A stretch of DNA of 64,000 bases from Argentina anserina (GCF_933775445.1 NC_065875.1:2294001-2358000); one strand, 5' to 3'; numbered from the stretch's first letter, positions 11,489 to 23,263 are shown. Made by a program: numbers and translations. Notes: generated by a model from the letters alone, not told the origin.

Positions 11489-13901
11489 ATGGAAACTGCG
11501 GCTCTTGATTCTATAATCTACAGGCTTCTTGAAGTTAGAGGGAAGCCAGGGAAGCTGGTGCAACTTCAAGAGTCTGAGATTAGACAGCTCTGTTTTGTGT
11601 CTAGAGATATTTTCTTGAGGCAGCCTAATCTTTTGGAGCTTGATGCACCTATCAAGATTTGTGGTACTTTTAGAGTTTTACTTCAAACCCATGTTCTATT
11701 TTTTATCTTGGTTCAATTATTGTCTGATGCTTTTCATATAGATTGATCAATTTTTGAGATTGAACTTGATATAGTTATTATGTGTTCTATGCTAAGCCTA
11801 AAGCCTCTAAGGGTATTTGACTGAGCTTGTTGCAGGGTTTATTTGTACTTAGGAGTAGTGTAAAGGGTGTAGATGATTTTGATTAGCATGAACTGGTAGT
11901 GAACAATTTGGGGATGAACCGTTTATGTTCATTTCTTGATTGAACTTGAGAAATGGTCTTTTATCTTCTCTGCTGTTTCAGTTCTCTTTGTATTGACTTG
12001 ACTAAATGGAACAAACTTGTCAACTTTGAAAACTTAAGCCGGCTACTCATATTGGTTGAGGAAACGCACTAGTAAAGGCCTCCACTTTGCGGTGATGAGG
12101 TCATCTATAACTAGGGATCCCTATAACTACTGCTTCCAACTACTGAAAATAAAGAACTAATTTGTTAATTGCTGCTTTGTAACGTCGCTCTTATATAATG
12201 ATGACAGCTTAAGCTGTGACTATCAATTTGTAGGAACTCGTGTTTTTCTGTAGTATGTGGTTTACTGATGTTAAACTGGTTGATAAAAGAAGAAGAAGCA
12301 GAATTACAACTTATCAAGCAAAACTTGCAGCATTATTTCATATCTCAAGCTTGAATCATTTCATTGATCCTTACTCTAGTAGGATGACTGGCCATTAGTT
12401 TTAGTTTATAGACCACAAACCCAGCTTGATGCATTGTTTGGACATGCCTTTCAAGCGTGGTAATTGTGGGATTGGGGATGCTTTGTGGTCTCACACATGA
12501 GTTATGTAGAGATTCAGACCTTTAGTTTTATTCTCTAGTTTACATAGTCAAAATATTTTAGAATAAAAATAAGTCTTTCTTCTATATCCTGTTTACCTTT
12601 TATATGCCCTGTTGCGCAATTTCTCTTAATCTTATTTCTTTATCCTTCTCCAGTGAAACTTTTTCCTTCAGCCTAATTCGTGTGACAGAAGTAACTTGGT
12701 GTTATGATATAGAAATGAAACTAGCAAAATTCCAGGGTTTGGAGTGTAAACTTTTGAAAACTCCATGATAGAAATTAAAACTGATTATTTCTGTTCATGC
12801 ATAGAATAATGCCATGAAGAGATGACTCGCCAACATGTTTTGGCATAATCTACTCATTTATGTGCGATGTTTCCTTTTTTCCCTATTACAAAATGTTACT
12901 TACATGACTTCATTATGTCACCCAGGTGATATTCATGGTCAGTATTCAGATCTTCTGAAGCTTTTTGAGTTTGGTGGACCACCTTCTCACTCCAACTACT
13001 TATTCTTGGGGGACTATGTAGATCGAGGAAAGCAAAGCCTAGAAACAATATGCCTTCTCCTTGCATATAAAATTAAGTATCCTGAGAATTTTTTCCTACT
13101 GAGGGGGAACCATGAGTGTGCTTCAATAAACCGAATATATGGGTTTTTTGATGAATGTAAACGGAGATTCAATGTCAGGCTGTGGAGAGTATTTACAGAT
13201 TGCTTCAACTGCCTTCCTGTGGCAGCTCTCATTGATGAGAAAATACTCTGCATGCATGGTGGACTATCTCCCGAGTTAAATAATCTAAATCAAATTAAGA
13301 ATTTACCTAGACCAACAGATGTTCCTGAAAGTGGGTTGCTCTGTGATCTCCTCTGGTCTGATCCAAGCAAAGACATCAAAGGCTGGGGACCAAATGACAG
13401 GGGAGTTTCTTTTACCTTTGGTGCAGAAAAGGTGACAGAATTTCTTCGGAGGCATGATCTAGACTTAGTTTGTCGAGCTCATCAGGTCTGTATACCTTGT
13501 TTCTTGGTTGGAGGGGTCTAGAGAAATTCATTTAAGAAGACTTGCGTGATTCTTTTATACAAAAAAAAAGGGTCTGAAGAGTCATCCCGAAACCATACAG
13601 CTACATTCCACTGATTAAATATTATATGTACTTGCAGGTTGTAGAAGATGGATATGAGTTTTTTGCTAATAGACAACTAGTAACAATATTTTCAGCTCCT
13701 AATTACTGTGGCGAGTTTGACAATGCTGGGGCAATGATGAGCGTGGATGAGTCTCTTATGTGTTCTTTCCAGATTCTAAAGCCTGCTGATAAGAAGCCAA
13801 AGTTTGGGTTTGGGAGTAGAGCAGCACCTAAGACAGGTGCACCAGCGAAGGTATATATTCATCCATCCCACCAAATGTTTGAACACTATATCGGTGCATA
13901 A
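11489..13901 (+). CDS. Serine/threonine protein phosphatase PP1 catalytic subunit (TOPP type)
   Basis: This is the catalytic subunit of type-1 phosphatase, a metal-dependent phospho-Ser/Thr hydrolase steered by regulatory subunits in nucleus and cytosol. The coding exons are 11489-11663, 12926-13485 and 13638-13901. All introns are GT-AG, and together they give 332 residues. The first intron splits the glycine codon of GDIHGQ. The metal and active-site signature is complete: GDIHGQ (59-64), GDYVDRG (87-93), RGNHE (118-122), MHGG with H169, RAHQ with H244, and SAPNYC ending at C269. The start [19 protein letters not shown] fits the family N-terminus. The tail after the catalytic core is [20 protein letters not shown] and then about 16 residues, slightly longer than the shortest plant PP1s. 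There is no sign of decay. The TOPP isoform number cannot be assigned by eye. Confidence 0.95.
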
Positions 13902-15275
13902 TGTGAGAATTTTTTGTTTTTTTGTTTTTTTCTTCTTCTAATTTTTTGTTTTTGAAACAGAAAAGTATTCCAATTTTGTGGCAACTGAAACAAGAGTGAA
14001 TTATATTAGTACAATTTAAATGACCATGTATGGACACCGTAAAGCAATAGATAAGTGTTATTTTGAAAACCAGAACCTGTAGGAACTATGCCAAACCATT
14101 TTCATGGTTTCTACTTTCTAGAGAAGTTAATGGTTCCCTGTTGGACTTATGAATGCTTGCCCCAATTGCTTCAGGTGGTGATATAGAACTCGCAAAGATT
14201 GTGTAGAAATATTTGAATTTATGGTATATGCATTTAAATTCCAAGCATCTTGCCCTTTATGGCTTACTCCAGTTTTATGGGATAATGCATCTGAGAATCT
14301 GGATTGGTTAAGTATGGATTTATATTCGAATAGGAGTTTATGGCTTTTATTAACAAAACAATATTTAATGATTTTTTTCTTTAAACCTTAATTATTCAAC
14401 TGTTGTTCGTTTATATTGATGTCCTTGAATTCTTGCTAATCATCAAGAGAGTGATGAAGACTTCAGTGGTTATATTTTTATTAACAGTCTAAGATATTTT
14501 CATGATTGCATTACCAAAGTTTTGTCAGTAGTGTATTGGAGTTCATATGAGTTCGTTATATGAATAATCACTCTTCGGTTGTCACTTGCAGTACCATTGT
14601 TAAATCCGCATCTTTGATTTTCTTTTCAGTCATTTCTTGGCAGAATGGTGTAGGTATTTCATTATGATGAGAGATTTAAAGAAAATATCTGCCTGGTTGG
14701 ACATAGCTAATGTGGCAGCTTAAGTCCTGTTGTTTTCAATACAATATATACAGATGGCAACTTCCTCCAGCTAGCAGAAGTGCAACAGATTTTCTGTGAA
14801 GACTGTCTAGAGAGTCACTCCATGTATGGGAATCAGAAAAGTTGGAAGAGGGCTGGGTTGAATCATTTTTACATTTTCCTTGTGTTATTTGAGTCTTGCA
14901 TTTCCATGTAAAATAACAACAGTTGTAAGACTCAGTCTGATAATTCTCTGTTCTTTGTTATATCCGTATCTGCTGTACTGTTATGACCATAGAATGAAAA
15001 TAGTGACTTGTGAGAGTTCATTTCCCTTCGCATTATTTTGTACTGGAGATGTGTTGTTTGATGAGGTTGACATAATTTACTTCCATCCTATAACTCTATA
15101 AGCTAAAACCACCAGTTTATATCTATACATTGTCACTGAAATTTAGAAGAGTGATGCTAAAAAATAAAGATGGCACCTTTACCGCTTGACTCGCAATTTT
15201 TCAGTATGAAATGATTGAAGCCTCGTATCAAATTCTTGTTTCCCAACACAAGGACTCCCCAATACATCTTCTGAG
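13902..15275 (+). other. 3' flank of PP1, no further gene seen
   Basis: A T-rich stretch directly after the stop (about 13912-13950) fits a 3' UTR. Beyond it only short chance frames occur (for example 14880-15101). I see no second gene before the Mutator-like element at 15285. Confidence 0.5.
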
Positions 15276-15284
15276 AATCACATT

Positions 15285-16187
15285 GGCATAAATGCCGATT
15301 TGCACCCCAAACTTGGCTGAAATTGTCAATTTGCACCTCGAACTTGCATTTGAGTCAATTTACCTCCTAAACTTGGTAAAAATTGCCAATTTACACCCCG
15401 AACTTATATTTGAGTCAATTTACCTCCTAAACTTGGTAAAAATTGCCGATTTGCACCCCATCTGTTAAATTTAACTGTTTCTATCCAATTTTGCGTCACA
15501 TGTCATGCATTTAAGGGGTAGTATTGTCATTATATATTTATTCATATTGAATAATGAAATAAATTAATAAAATTACTTAAGAGGAACACTTGCTACAATG
15601 TTTATTTTTTCGAAACATGTTATAGATTAGGACTCCGAATCCTATGGGATTGTGGTTATGCAATGCCTATATATTGGTTTCATTATCAATCAATAAACGG
15701 TTACGTTCTGTTCTATTACGTCGTTATTATTCTCGTTTTGTTCATCCTCCAACAATGTGTACATATAAAAATATATTTATACACAACACACTATATTTGA
15801 ATGGGTGGGTATATTGAATATATAATTCAAAATAGAGTTAAGTAGGTAGAAAAAAAGATGTAAATAAATAATTTGATTAACAAAATAATCCTCATTTAAA
15901 AAAATATTTTTATTTGTTTTTAAGAAAAATATAAATATATAATGACAATACTACCCCTTAAATGCATGACATGTGACGCAAAATTGGATAGAAACAGTTA
16001 AATTTAACGGATGGGGTGCAAATCGGTAATTTTTACCAAGTTTAGGAGGTAAATTGACTCAAATACAAGTTCAGGGTGTAAATCGGCAATTTTTACAAAG
16101 TTTAGGAGGTAAATTGACTCAAATGCAAGTTCGGGGTGCAAATTGATAATTTCAGCCAAATTTTAGGTGCAAATCGGCATTTATGCC
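15285..16187. mobile_element. Non-autonomous Mutator-like element with ~250-bp inverted repeats
   Basis: It starts GGCATAAATGCCGATTTGCA and ends with the inverse. The inverted arms run from about 15285 to 15535 and from 15935 to 16187. Each arm contains internal sub-repeats of about 60 bp (CACCTCGAACTTGCATTTGA and variants) and an AAATTTAAC/GTTAAATTT block. The flanking 9-mer AATCACATT at 15276-15284 recurs exactly at 16188-16196. A 9-bp duplication with long TIRs is the mark of MULEs. There is no transposase. The centre (15585-15755) is an LTR fragment. Confidence 0.9.
15600..15755 (+). mobile_element. Copia LTR fragment inside the Mutator-like element
   Basis: The segment ATAGATTAGGACTCCGAATC, followed by TGTGGTTATGCAATGCC, TATTGATTGATAA in inverse, and CGTTATTATTCTCG, matches in order the reverse complement of the LTRs at 42658-42887 and 49104-49327. 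It is in the opposite orientation to those. No internal retroelement sequence accompanies it, so it is a solo-LTR remnant lying between the MULE arms. Confidence 0.7.
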
Positions 16188-16451
16188 AATCACATTTGAC
16201 ATGCCTCCATCGTCGATCATCAAGTTCAAACATAGATACACCACATTGAATTCTCATGTGAAACCATCACGGTCAAACTCAATTGAACTTATTCCTTCTA
16301 TATTACTCTGGATTGACTGTATCTTTCCCTGAAAGGAATAAATTAAATAAATCCATTTGAAGAATATAAGTAAGAAAGGAAGTAAATATATTCGTCAACT
16401 TAATTGGTTTCAGAGTCAATTATATGTTTTCCTTGGGTGCATGTATATATG

Positions 16452-17522
16452 CATGGGTGAATCCTATGTAGGCGATGCTCAAGCATCCCTAAGCCAATTA
16501 GAACAAAAAAAAATGCTAGTATTAATTTTTTTTTGTAAAGTCAAGTATCTCCTACACACTCCCACACTCAATCACCATACCCATACCCACACTCACACCT
16601 ACACTCACCCACACTCAATCACCTCACCCACCCTATCCTCTCGGCCTCTCCAATTTCACAGAGACGACATTTTTTTTTCTCTCCGTCTTGTCGTCTTCTC
16701 CCATCTCCTTCTTCCCTAAAATTAAAGCTCTACGCTCCACTAATGAGTTAGGTGGCGGCGGAGAGAATCACACCAAAGATGAAGAAATAGAGAGGTGGGT
16801 TCTTAATTTTTCAATCTCCTTTTTTGTTTTAATTTTTTTGGGAGGAAATGAAATTGGAGATTTTGGGGTTTTAGATTTCTGGCCAAGTTGAGATCTTTAT
16901 TGAATTCAAGTGTTGGGTGTTGTTTGGATTTCGACTCTTTAACTTCAATTTAGGGTTTGCTTCAACATCTTTCCAATTGATTGTGGATACTCAGATTAAT
17001 ATTTTTGATTGTTGAATTTGGCTAATTAGTGTATCCATTGGACCCCATTGTTGCAATATTTCTGAAAAGAAGCGAAGAAGCAAGGTTTTTCCATCCACTG
17101 ATTCCACTACATCGGTTACATATGTTTTATAGCTTGGAGGTAATCATTATGCTTTCTTCATCTAATGAACTTAATTAATTGTTTGTTGATATATGAATTA
17201 ATGGAATAAAATTCTAGATTTTTGAATTGTGTGACTTTTGTGTTATACTATTCTATTGAATTGTTTGGTTATGTATGTTGGTAGAATAGTAGTTGTTTAA
17301 TATTGATATTGTTTTTCAATGATTATCGGTTATTAGACTAAGATTATATAATGTCATCATCAAACGGAAGCGTCAAATTTAGATAGTTTAACTTTTTTGT
17401 TGTATCCATTTTTGTTTCCATTGATAAAATTTTTTCGCATTATCGATATTTTTCACTATTTTCTTCTTCTTTGGTTTTATATTTCAAGCATCCCAAATTT
17501 AGTCATCCAGAATCCGCCACTG
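16452..17522. mobile_element. hAT element (CAGTGGCGGATY family), 1,071 bp
   Basis: The right end read inward is CAGTGGCGGATTCTGG; the left end is a decayed CATGGGTGAATCCTA. The 8-mer TATATATG flanks it at 16444-16451 and 17523-17530. Subterminal words (GCTCAAGCATCCC on the left, CAAGCATCCCAAA on the right) match the element at 55178-55948. The interior contains (CACAC)n-like sequence around 16555-16615 and no transposase. Because the TSD is a simple TATATATG, it alone would be weak evidence; the paired ends make the call. Confidence 0.65.
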
Positions 17523-18317
17523 TATATATGCATACGAGATTGCTTCTATCCCCGCATACTCTACGACAAGTTAAACTTTTGCCTGAGATGAGGAATTCAA
17601 CTGCCAAACTGAAACCACTGCGAACATGGTTCTCTTCTTTTCTTATTTTTGTTCCTTCACCTCCACAATGTCGAAGGAATTCGGAGCATTCATGATGACT
17701 TTGTTGATTTAGAAGTTTTAATTTGGGTCGATCACTTTCTCCAGGTTGCAACTCGTGTACATTTTGATCAGGATTTCTCAATTTTTCTCATTTCACCCAA
17801 CTTCGGATTATCAAATTTTAAGGGCAAATTATAAGATAGTACAATTTTCCATATTAAATTAGAAAAAGGTCATCACTTATTTTCCAATTATAAAAATGTC
17901 ATCTAGATATTATAAAATAGTCAACAAGCTTAGAACAAAATTAGAAAATAGTTACTTTTAAAATATTTTAAGGACAATTTTACCCTTTCTTCTTCATCAT
18001 ATTCTTCTTTTTCCTTATTCTTCTAATTTCGGCCATAACTTTGTCGTTTGACGATGGATTTAAGAGTGGTTAGTACCGTTGGAAATATTTTTCTCTCTCT
18101 TTCATTTGATGCCATACCTACTCCGAACCGATCACTGTATAAGGTGCAGCAACCCTCGCAAGAGGCTGCCGCCGTCGATGGTGGTGCTCCAAGTAATTTT
18201 GCCAAAACCAGAGCTCAAGGTTCCTTAATTCTAGTTATTCTCTTCATTCTGAGCATACGCAGACCAATCTCTTTTGAATTTTAATATAATTTTGCATATA
18301 GACATTTCGTCTCGGCA

Positions 18318-18627
18318 TGTCACACCTGCTGTCACACTACCTATCACACCCGCTATCACACATACGGTCCCACCCGCTGTCACACGTGCTGTCACAGTAC
18401 ATGTAACACTAAGTGTCACACCCGATGTCACACCCGCTGTCAAATCTGCTGTTACATCCACTATCACATCTGATGTCACACTCGCTGTCACACTACCTAC
18501 CACACCCGCTGTCACATTACCTATCACACACGCTGTCACACTAAGTGGCACACCCGTTATCACCCTTGTTGTCACACTAATTGTCACACCCGTTGTCACA
18601 CTACCTGTCACACTCATTGTTACACTG
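18318..18627. repeat. 12-bp minisatellite, about 26 units (TGTCACACCCGC type)
   Basis: Consecutive 12-mers follow TGTCACACNNNN: TGTCACACCTGC, TGTCACACTACC, TATCACACCCGC and so on, all in register. Because 12 is a multiple of three and stops are rare in the unit, both strands stay open. That produces valine/threonine-rich 'proteins' of about 125 codons on each strand. I regard these as artefacts of the repeat. Confidence 0.95.
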
Positions 18628-19151
18628 TTTTATGTGATTATGTTGTGACACGAGGAAGAAGAAGAAACTGCTATGCGCAACCATAAACTACTCTGGACAC
18701 CTCTCATCACAATTTTCTCCCATTTAGGCATATATGGCGAGCCCTGCTTCAACACTAGCCTTGTCTCGCCGTCAACCCTCCTTTCTGCATCGATGTCCTC
18801 TCTTCAATTCGTTGTAGTCATTACCACATTCAAATCTTCACCATCTTTTATGATCTAGGATCCTCCCGACGAGCTCTGCATCAGTGACCTCTGAAGCCCG
18901 GATCTCTTTTCCCTGCGACACCTTTCCCGCACCTCTTGTCTCGGCGCCTCCAACGTCGACCAGTCCTCATGCTTGTCCTTGCGTCTCAATCATATCTTTG
19001 GGCCTTAAACGTCGTCCCCGAGGCTCCTTCTATGTCGTTCCCGCGGTTCCTCCTATGTCATTCCCGCGGTTCCTCCTATGTCATTCCCACGCCTCCTCAA
19101 CTCGTCCCCGCATGGAGAGATGCGGTGCTTGTTATAGATCTGGTTCAGTTA

Positions 19152-19170
19152 AGAGAGAGAGAGAGAGAGG
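19152..19170. repeat. (GA)n microsatellite
   Basis: A short uninterrupted GA run at the end of the cargo segment of the copy-1 minisatellite element. Confidence 0.7.
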
Positions 19171-19357
19171 GAGGGGAGGAAGATGATAGAGATGATTAAA
19201 AACAAAAAAACAAATAGCAGTGGCAATTTGTAAATTTCATTAAACTCAGGGGTAACAGTTTAAGCATTTTTTTAAACTAAGTTTTTTATAATTTGCAAAT
19301 CCTATTTGATTTTTTTATAAATACATGTATTAAATGTGAATTTTTTACAAGAAGCCC

Positions 19358-20370
19358 ATTATAAATTTTTAAAAGCATAAAAAGTGACTAATTGAAGACT
19401 ACCTACCTAATCAAGTCTTGAGAGACTCACTTTTCTATCACATTTTTTTTTTCACAAATCAACCGTTACATGTTTATGGCTGCAATAGATTATTTCGGAA
19501 AACTTACTTCCAACTTGTTAACCATGAAGGCATCAAAAACTAAATCAAATCACTAGACATACCAAATATGTCAAACAAGAACTATAAATGAACATGCTTA
19601 TTAATTATGGTTGTGAATGTTTAAACGATTTTTAATTTAATTAAGAAATTAAAATTTCATGAATAATCTTCTTCATTCACTCATGAATAATAGGATATTT
19701 CGATCTTATTTTAAATTTTAATCCGTATTTATTTAGGCCTAATAGTCTAATACCTATTACCAATGACATAAAGTGAATCAGTTCATCAACAAACTTCTCA
19801 ATCATGAAAAAGATACTTACAATCAAGTGGTCCGTTGGAAGAGAAGACGAACCCATAGAAACAATTAAGGAAGGAAGGGTAGCAGCTAGGTTGGTGATGG
19901 CGGAGATGCTAAGGTGGTGCAAGTCTCCGATTTCTACATAGATAAGATTGGTTTTTGAAAAGAATCGTTTTGTGGTGGTGGTTTGACTAATCGGGCTGGG
20001 ATCGGCAAAGAAGGAAGGAGAAGAAGTTTGAGGAGGAAGAAGAAGAAAGATGGGATGCGGCTGAGATAAAAGAGAGGAAAATTAGAAATATTAGGGTGTC
20101 ACTGCAAAAATACCATATTGCTCTTGACGCTTAAAATTTCAATAGATCATAACTTTCGCATACCATAGATCACGTGTCTACAATCTCAGTTCAATGTACT
20201 CTTTCTCTTAAATGATGGAAAATTTCTCGGAATGTCGACGAACAAAAAGTCAATCTTTGTCGATATCAAGGTGAGAATTCAAAGTGAAATACTACTTTAT
20301 GATATGATGAATAAAAAATACTAACGCCCCAAAATCCTTAAATTAAGAAATATATTTCAAGGGGCACAGG
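19358..20370. other. Intergenic region, possible unrecognised minus-strand fragment
   Basis: AT-rich sequence. An 81-codon minus-strand frame at 19677-19922 reads like coding sequence (STDHL-like and FVDELIHFMSLV stretches) and sits downstream of GA-rich, leader-like sequence (19980-20100). I do not recognise a family and it has no visible partner exons. It may be a gene fragment. Confidence 0.3.
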
Positions 20371-22456
20371 GTGTTACATGAACTGTGCTGTTTCATGAAG
20401 ATTTGATTCCTTACCAATATGATGATCTTGGATCCAGTTTTACCTTTGGCCTACATTGACCCAACTGATTCATCTTCTCAGCCTAGTCAAACTCGTCACC
20501 CTCTTTCCTTTCACACATATGTCATCGACGTTGAAACCTTGAAAACTGGAACCTAGTCCCCCTCAACCTCCGACGCCAGCGTCGACCTCACCAGATCGGT
20601 CCCTCGCCATCACCGCCGCCATCTAATCTAGAACCCAGTCTACACCTACCTCCGACATCTCCATCCCAATTATGGTCTCCTCCACCAGTCGGTCAAGATC
20701 ATCTCATCCTGCCGTCTACGATACCGTTCAACGATGAACCCAATACCATATTCGATCCCGACGACGCTATCATGGCCAATCCCGATCCAATACCAGATCT
20801 GGAACATGTTCCACGACCAATTTTCCCCAACCCGCCACAACCCAATTCTGCTCCAGAACCTCTCCGTCGCTTGGCCCGGTAGCATGCACCATCGGTTCTA
20901 TTGCGTGACTATGTTTGTTCCCAAGTTACAAATTGCCCAAACTCGTCGTCTTCTTCACCATATTCGGTGCCAGTTAAAGGTATGAGATATCTTCTCTGCA
21001 ATGATCTCTCATATCACAAATATACTCATTTGTATCGGTCTTTTGTTGCTCAGTTCACCCAGACCAATGAACTACATACTTATGTTGAAGCTGCTCTGAA
21101 CTACAAGCTTTAGAGGATAATAATACATGGACTCTGACCACTTTAACGGCTGGGAAAATACCCATTGATTGTTGCTGGGTTTACAAGATCAAGCATTGAT
21201 CTGATGGTTTTGTAGAACATTATAAAGCCCATTTGGTTGCGAGGGGCTTCACTCAGATGGAAGGTATTGATTACCATGCAAATTTTCACTTACTGCCCAT
21301 CTCCTATGTTTATTACATGGTGTTCTTGATGAAGAAATTTTCATGTTTCTTTCTCCTAGTTTTCGGTGATTAGGGGAGAACTTGGTCCATCGCCTTAATA
21401 AGTCATCATATGGTCTGAAACAAGCTTCCAGGCAATGGTTTGCAAAATTCTCTCATGTTATTCGGTCATCTAGGTATATTAGTCTGTAGATTATTCTTTA
21501 TTTACTCAAAAACATGGAAGTCATTCACGGCTTTATTGATATGTGTTGTTGACATACTAATCACTGGTAATGATCCAATTGCTATTTCAGATTTAAATGG
21601 TTTTCTACATAGCCATTTTCGTATCAAGGATTTGGAGATTTAAAGTACTTCCTTGGCATTGAAGTTTCCCATTCCAGAAATAGGATCTATAAATCTCAAC
21701 AGAAGTATGCTTTTGAAATTATTAGTGATGTTGGTTTGATGGGAGCAGCCCCTGGTGATACCCCTATCGAGCGTAATTTGAAATTATCAAATGAATGTGT
21801 ATTGCTTAAAGATGTTTCTCGGTATAGGAGATTGGTTGGAAGGTTAATCTATCTCACTATCTCAAGGCCCGATATAACTTACTTGGTGCATGTGTTGAGC
21901 ATGTTTATGCATGAGCCGCGCAAACCTCATATGGAAGCAACATTACAGGTTGTTCGGTATCTCAAGAATACACCAGGGCAAGGTCTGTTCTTTTCTTCCC
22001 AAAGTGATCTTAGACTTCGTGCTTATTGTGCTTCAGATTGGGCTGGCTGCCCTATTACTTGAAGATCTACTACGAGTTATTGTGTTTTATGGGTTCATCC
22101 TTGATTTCTCGGAAGTCAAAGAGACAAAGAGTTGTTTCACTCTCTTCGGCTGAAGCAGAATACAAAGAAATAACAAGAACTTGTTGTGAGTTGACATGGT
22201 TAATAGTCTTCTTAAATATTTAAATATACTTCATCCAGAGTCTGCGTTGTTGCATTGTGACAATAGAGAAACACTTACACATTGCAGAGAATCCAGTTTT
22301 TCATGAGAGAACTAGACACATTGAAATGGATTGTCACTTCATTAGAGATAAGATTGAAGATGGATCAGTTGTCACTATGTTTGTTAGTAGCTGATGTCCT
22401 TCAAAGCCTTGGGAATGAAAGTTTTTATTCCAATGATTCGCGAATTAGGAGTTCGA
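20370..22456 (+). pseudogene. Ty1-copia pol relic (integrase tail, reverse transcriptase, RNase H)
   Basis: Landmarks appear in copia order but in shifting frames. They are a proline-rich linker (about 20560-20870), SSSPYSVPVKGMRYLLC near 20950, and KIPIDCCWVYKIKH plus ARGFTQMEGIDYH near 21150-21270 (RT). Then come KSSYGLKQASRQWF near 21410, YFLGIEVSHSRN near 21650 and ISRPDITYLVHVLS near 21860. RNase H words such as [14 protein letters not shown] lie near 22140, and [19 protein letters not shown] near 22320. Many frameshifts and stops make it non-functional. The 5' LTR and gag are absent. Confidence 0.9.
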
Positions 22457-23031
22457 TGTTGGTGTTGGCTTCCTCTTCATGGGCTTGGCCCAAGTTGGTA
22501 TAATCTTATGTGGTCATGTGAGCTGCATGTGCTAGGTTAAATTAATAGCACAAATTGGAGGCACATATATAAATATATAATATGCCTTGAGGAGCTGCCG
22601 CACATGAAGTTGTTTGAATAGAGAGGCAGAGAAGCATATTTGCAGCCATATACTTGAATACTCCTACTGTATTTTCTCTTGGTGGTGGTGACGTAATTAT
22701 CCAAAGTTAAATCTCTAAGAGTTTAGTTGTTGGGCTGCTATATATTGTAATTGAGAAGTGAGTATTACTCTCATTCTCTATTGATTCAAGAGAGAACTAA
22801 TAGGTTTGGGTGTTTGGTTGTTTGGTTGTTTGAGTTTTGGTGGAGAGAGTTATTATTGATTCTAGTTGTTTATTTCTCATATTTCATCATAATGGAATAT
22901 TTGCTGGCTCCGAGAGTGGATGTAGCTCAATCATATTGATTGAGTGAACCATTATAAATCTTGTGTCATTGTGTTTGTTTTCTTTATTGTTTCAAATCAA
23001 TATTGTTATTTGTTTACGCTTCCACACAACA
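22457..23031. mobile_element. Solo LTR nested in the copia relic, with 5-bp target duplication
   Basis: The insert begins TGTTGGTGTTGGC and ends CACACAACA, giving TG...CA ends. It is flanked by TTCGA at 22452-22456 and again at 23032-23036. Removing it rejoins the copia frame ELGVR with LIRDIHSQT and then a stop, just before the polypurine tract. The 575 bp include a TATATATT box region and U5-like sequence near 22920-22990 (GTGAACCATTATAAATC). It is the product of recombination between two LTRs of a different retrotransposon. Confidence 0.9.
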
Positions 23032-23062
23032 TTCGACTGATTCGAGATATCCACTCTCAAAC

Positions 23063-23263
23063 TTGAGGGGGAGTGTTAGGAAGTAAATATTGTGTAATTT
23101 GTAAATTAGGGATATTAGTTATAGGCATATATTTACTGCCTCTTTTACTCCTTGATCATGGAGATAGTTTCCTTCTAGGAAAGGTTCTGTTCCTCTTGTA
23201 GTCTGTTTATATGTTTCAACGTGAATGAATGAAATCAAGGTAAGCCAAAATATATTCTTTTCA
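23063..23263 (+). mobile_element. Polypurine tract and 3' LTR of the copia relic
   Basis: TTGAGGGGGAG at 23063-23073 is a classic polypurine tract. The LTR follows at once with TGTTAGGAAGTAAAT from 23074. Its end is placed provisionally at TTTTCA (23263) because no target duplication could be paired with a lost 5' LTR. It belongs with the pol relic upstream. Confidence 0.7.

Larger units (their letters stand above)
17822..19357 (+). mobile_element. Minisatellite-bearing element family, copy 1
   Basis: The head (17822-18317) starts GGGCAAATTATAAGATAG. It contains TTCGGCCATAACTTTGTCG, TAGTACCGTTGGAAA and a block ending CATTCTGAGCATACGCAG; the same blocks occur in the copies at 51350 and, reversed, near 37262. 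The 12-bp minisatellite follows, then cargo unique to this copy (18628-19190) and a (GA)n tract. The tail ends ACAAGAAGCCC, shared with copy 3. GGGC and GCCC at the two ends are inverse, but no longer TIR or target duplication was found. I could not place it in a known superfamily; non-autonomous MULE-like is a guess. Confidence 0.6.

Noticed and set aside
18300..18630. CRISPR-like repeat array
   Set aside because: Units are contiguous 12-mers without unique spacers, in a plant genome.
18231..18648. Two valine/threonine-rich ORFs on opposite strands (124 and 128 codons)
   Set aside because: Both are forced open by the 12-bp minisatellite; no start context, domain or signal supports translation.
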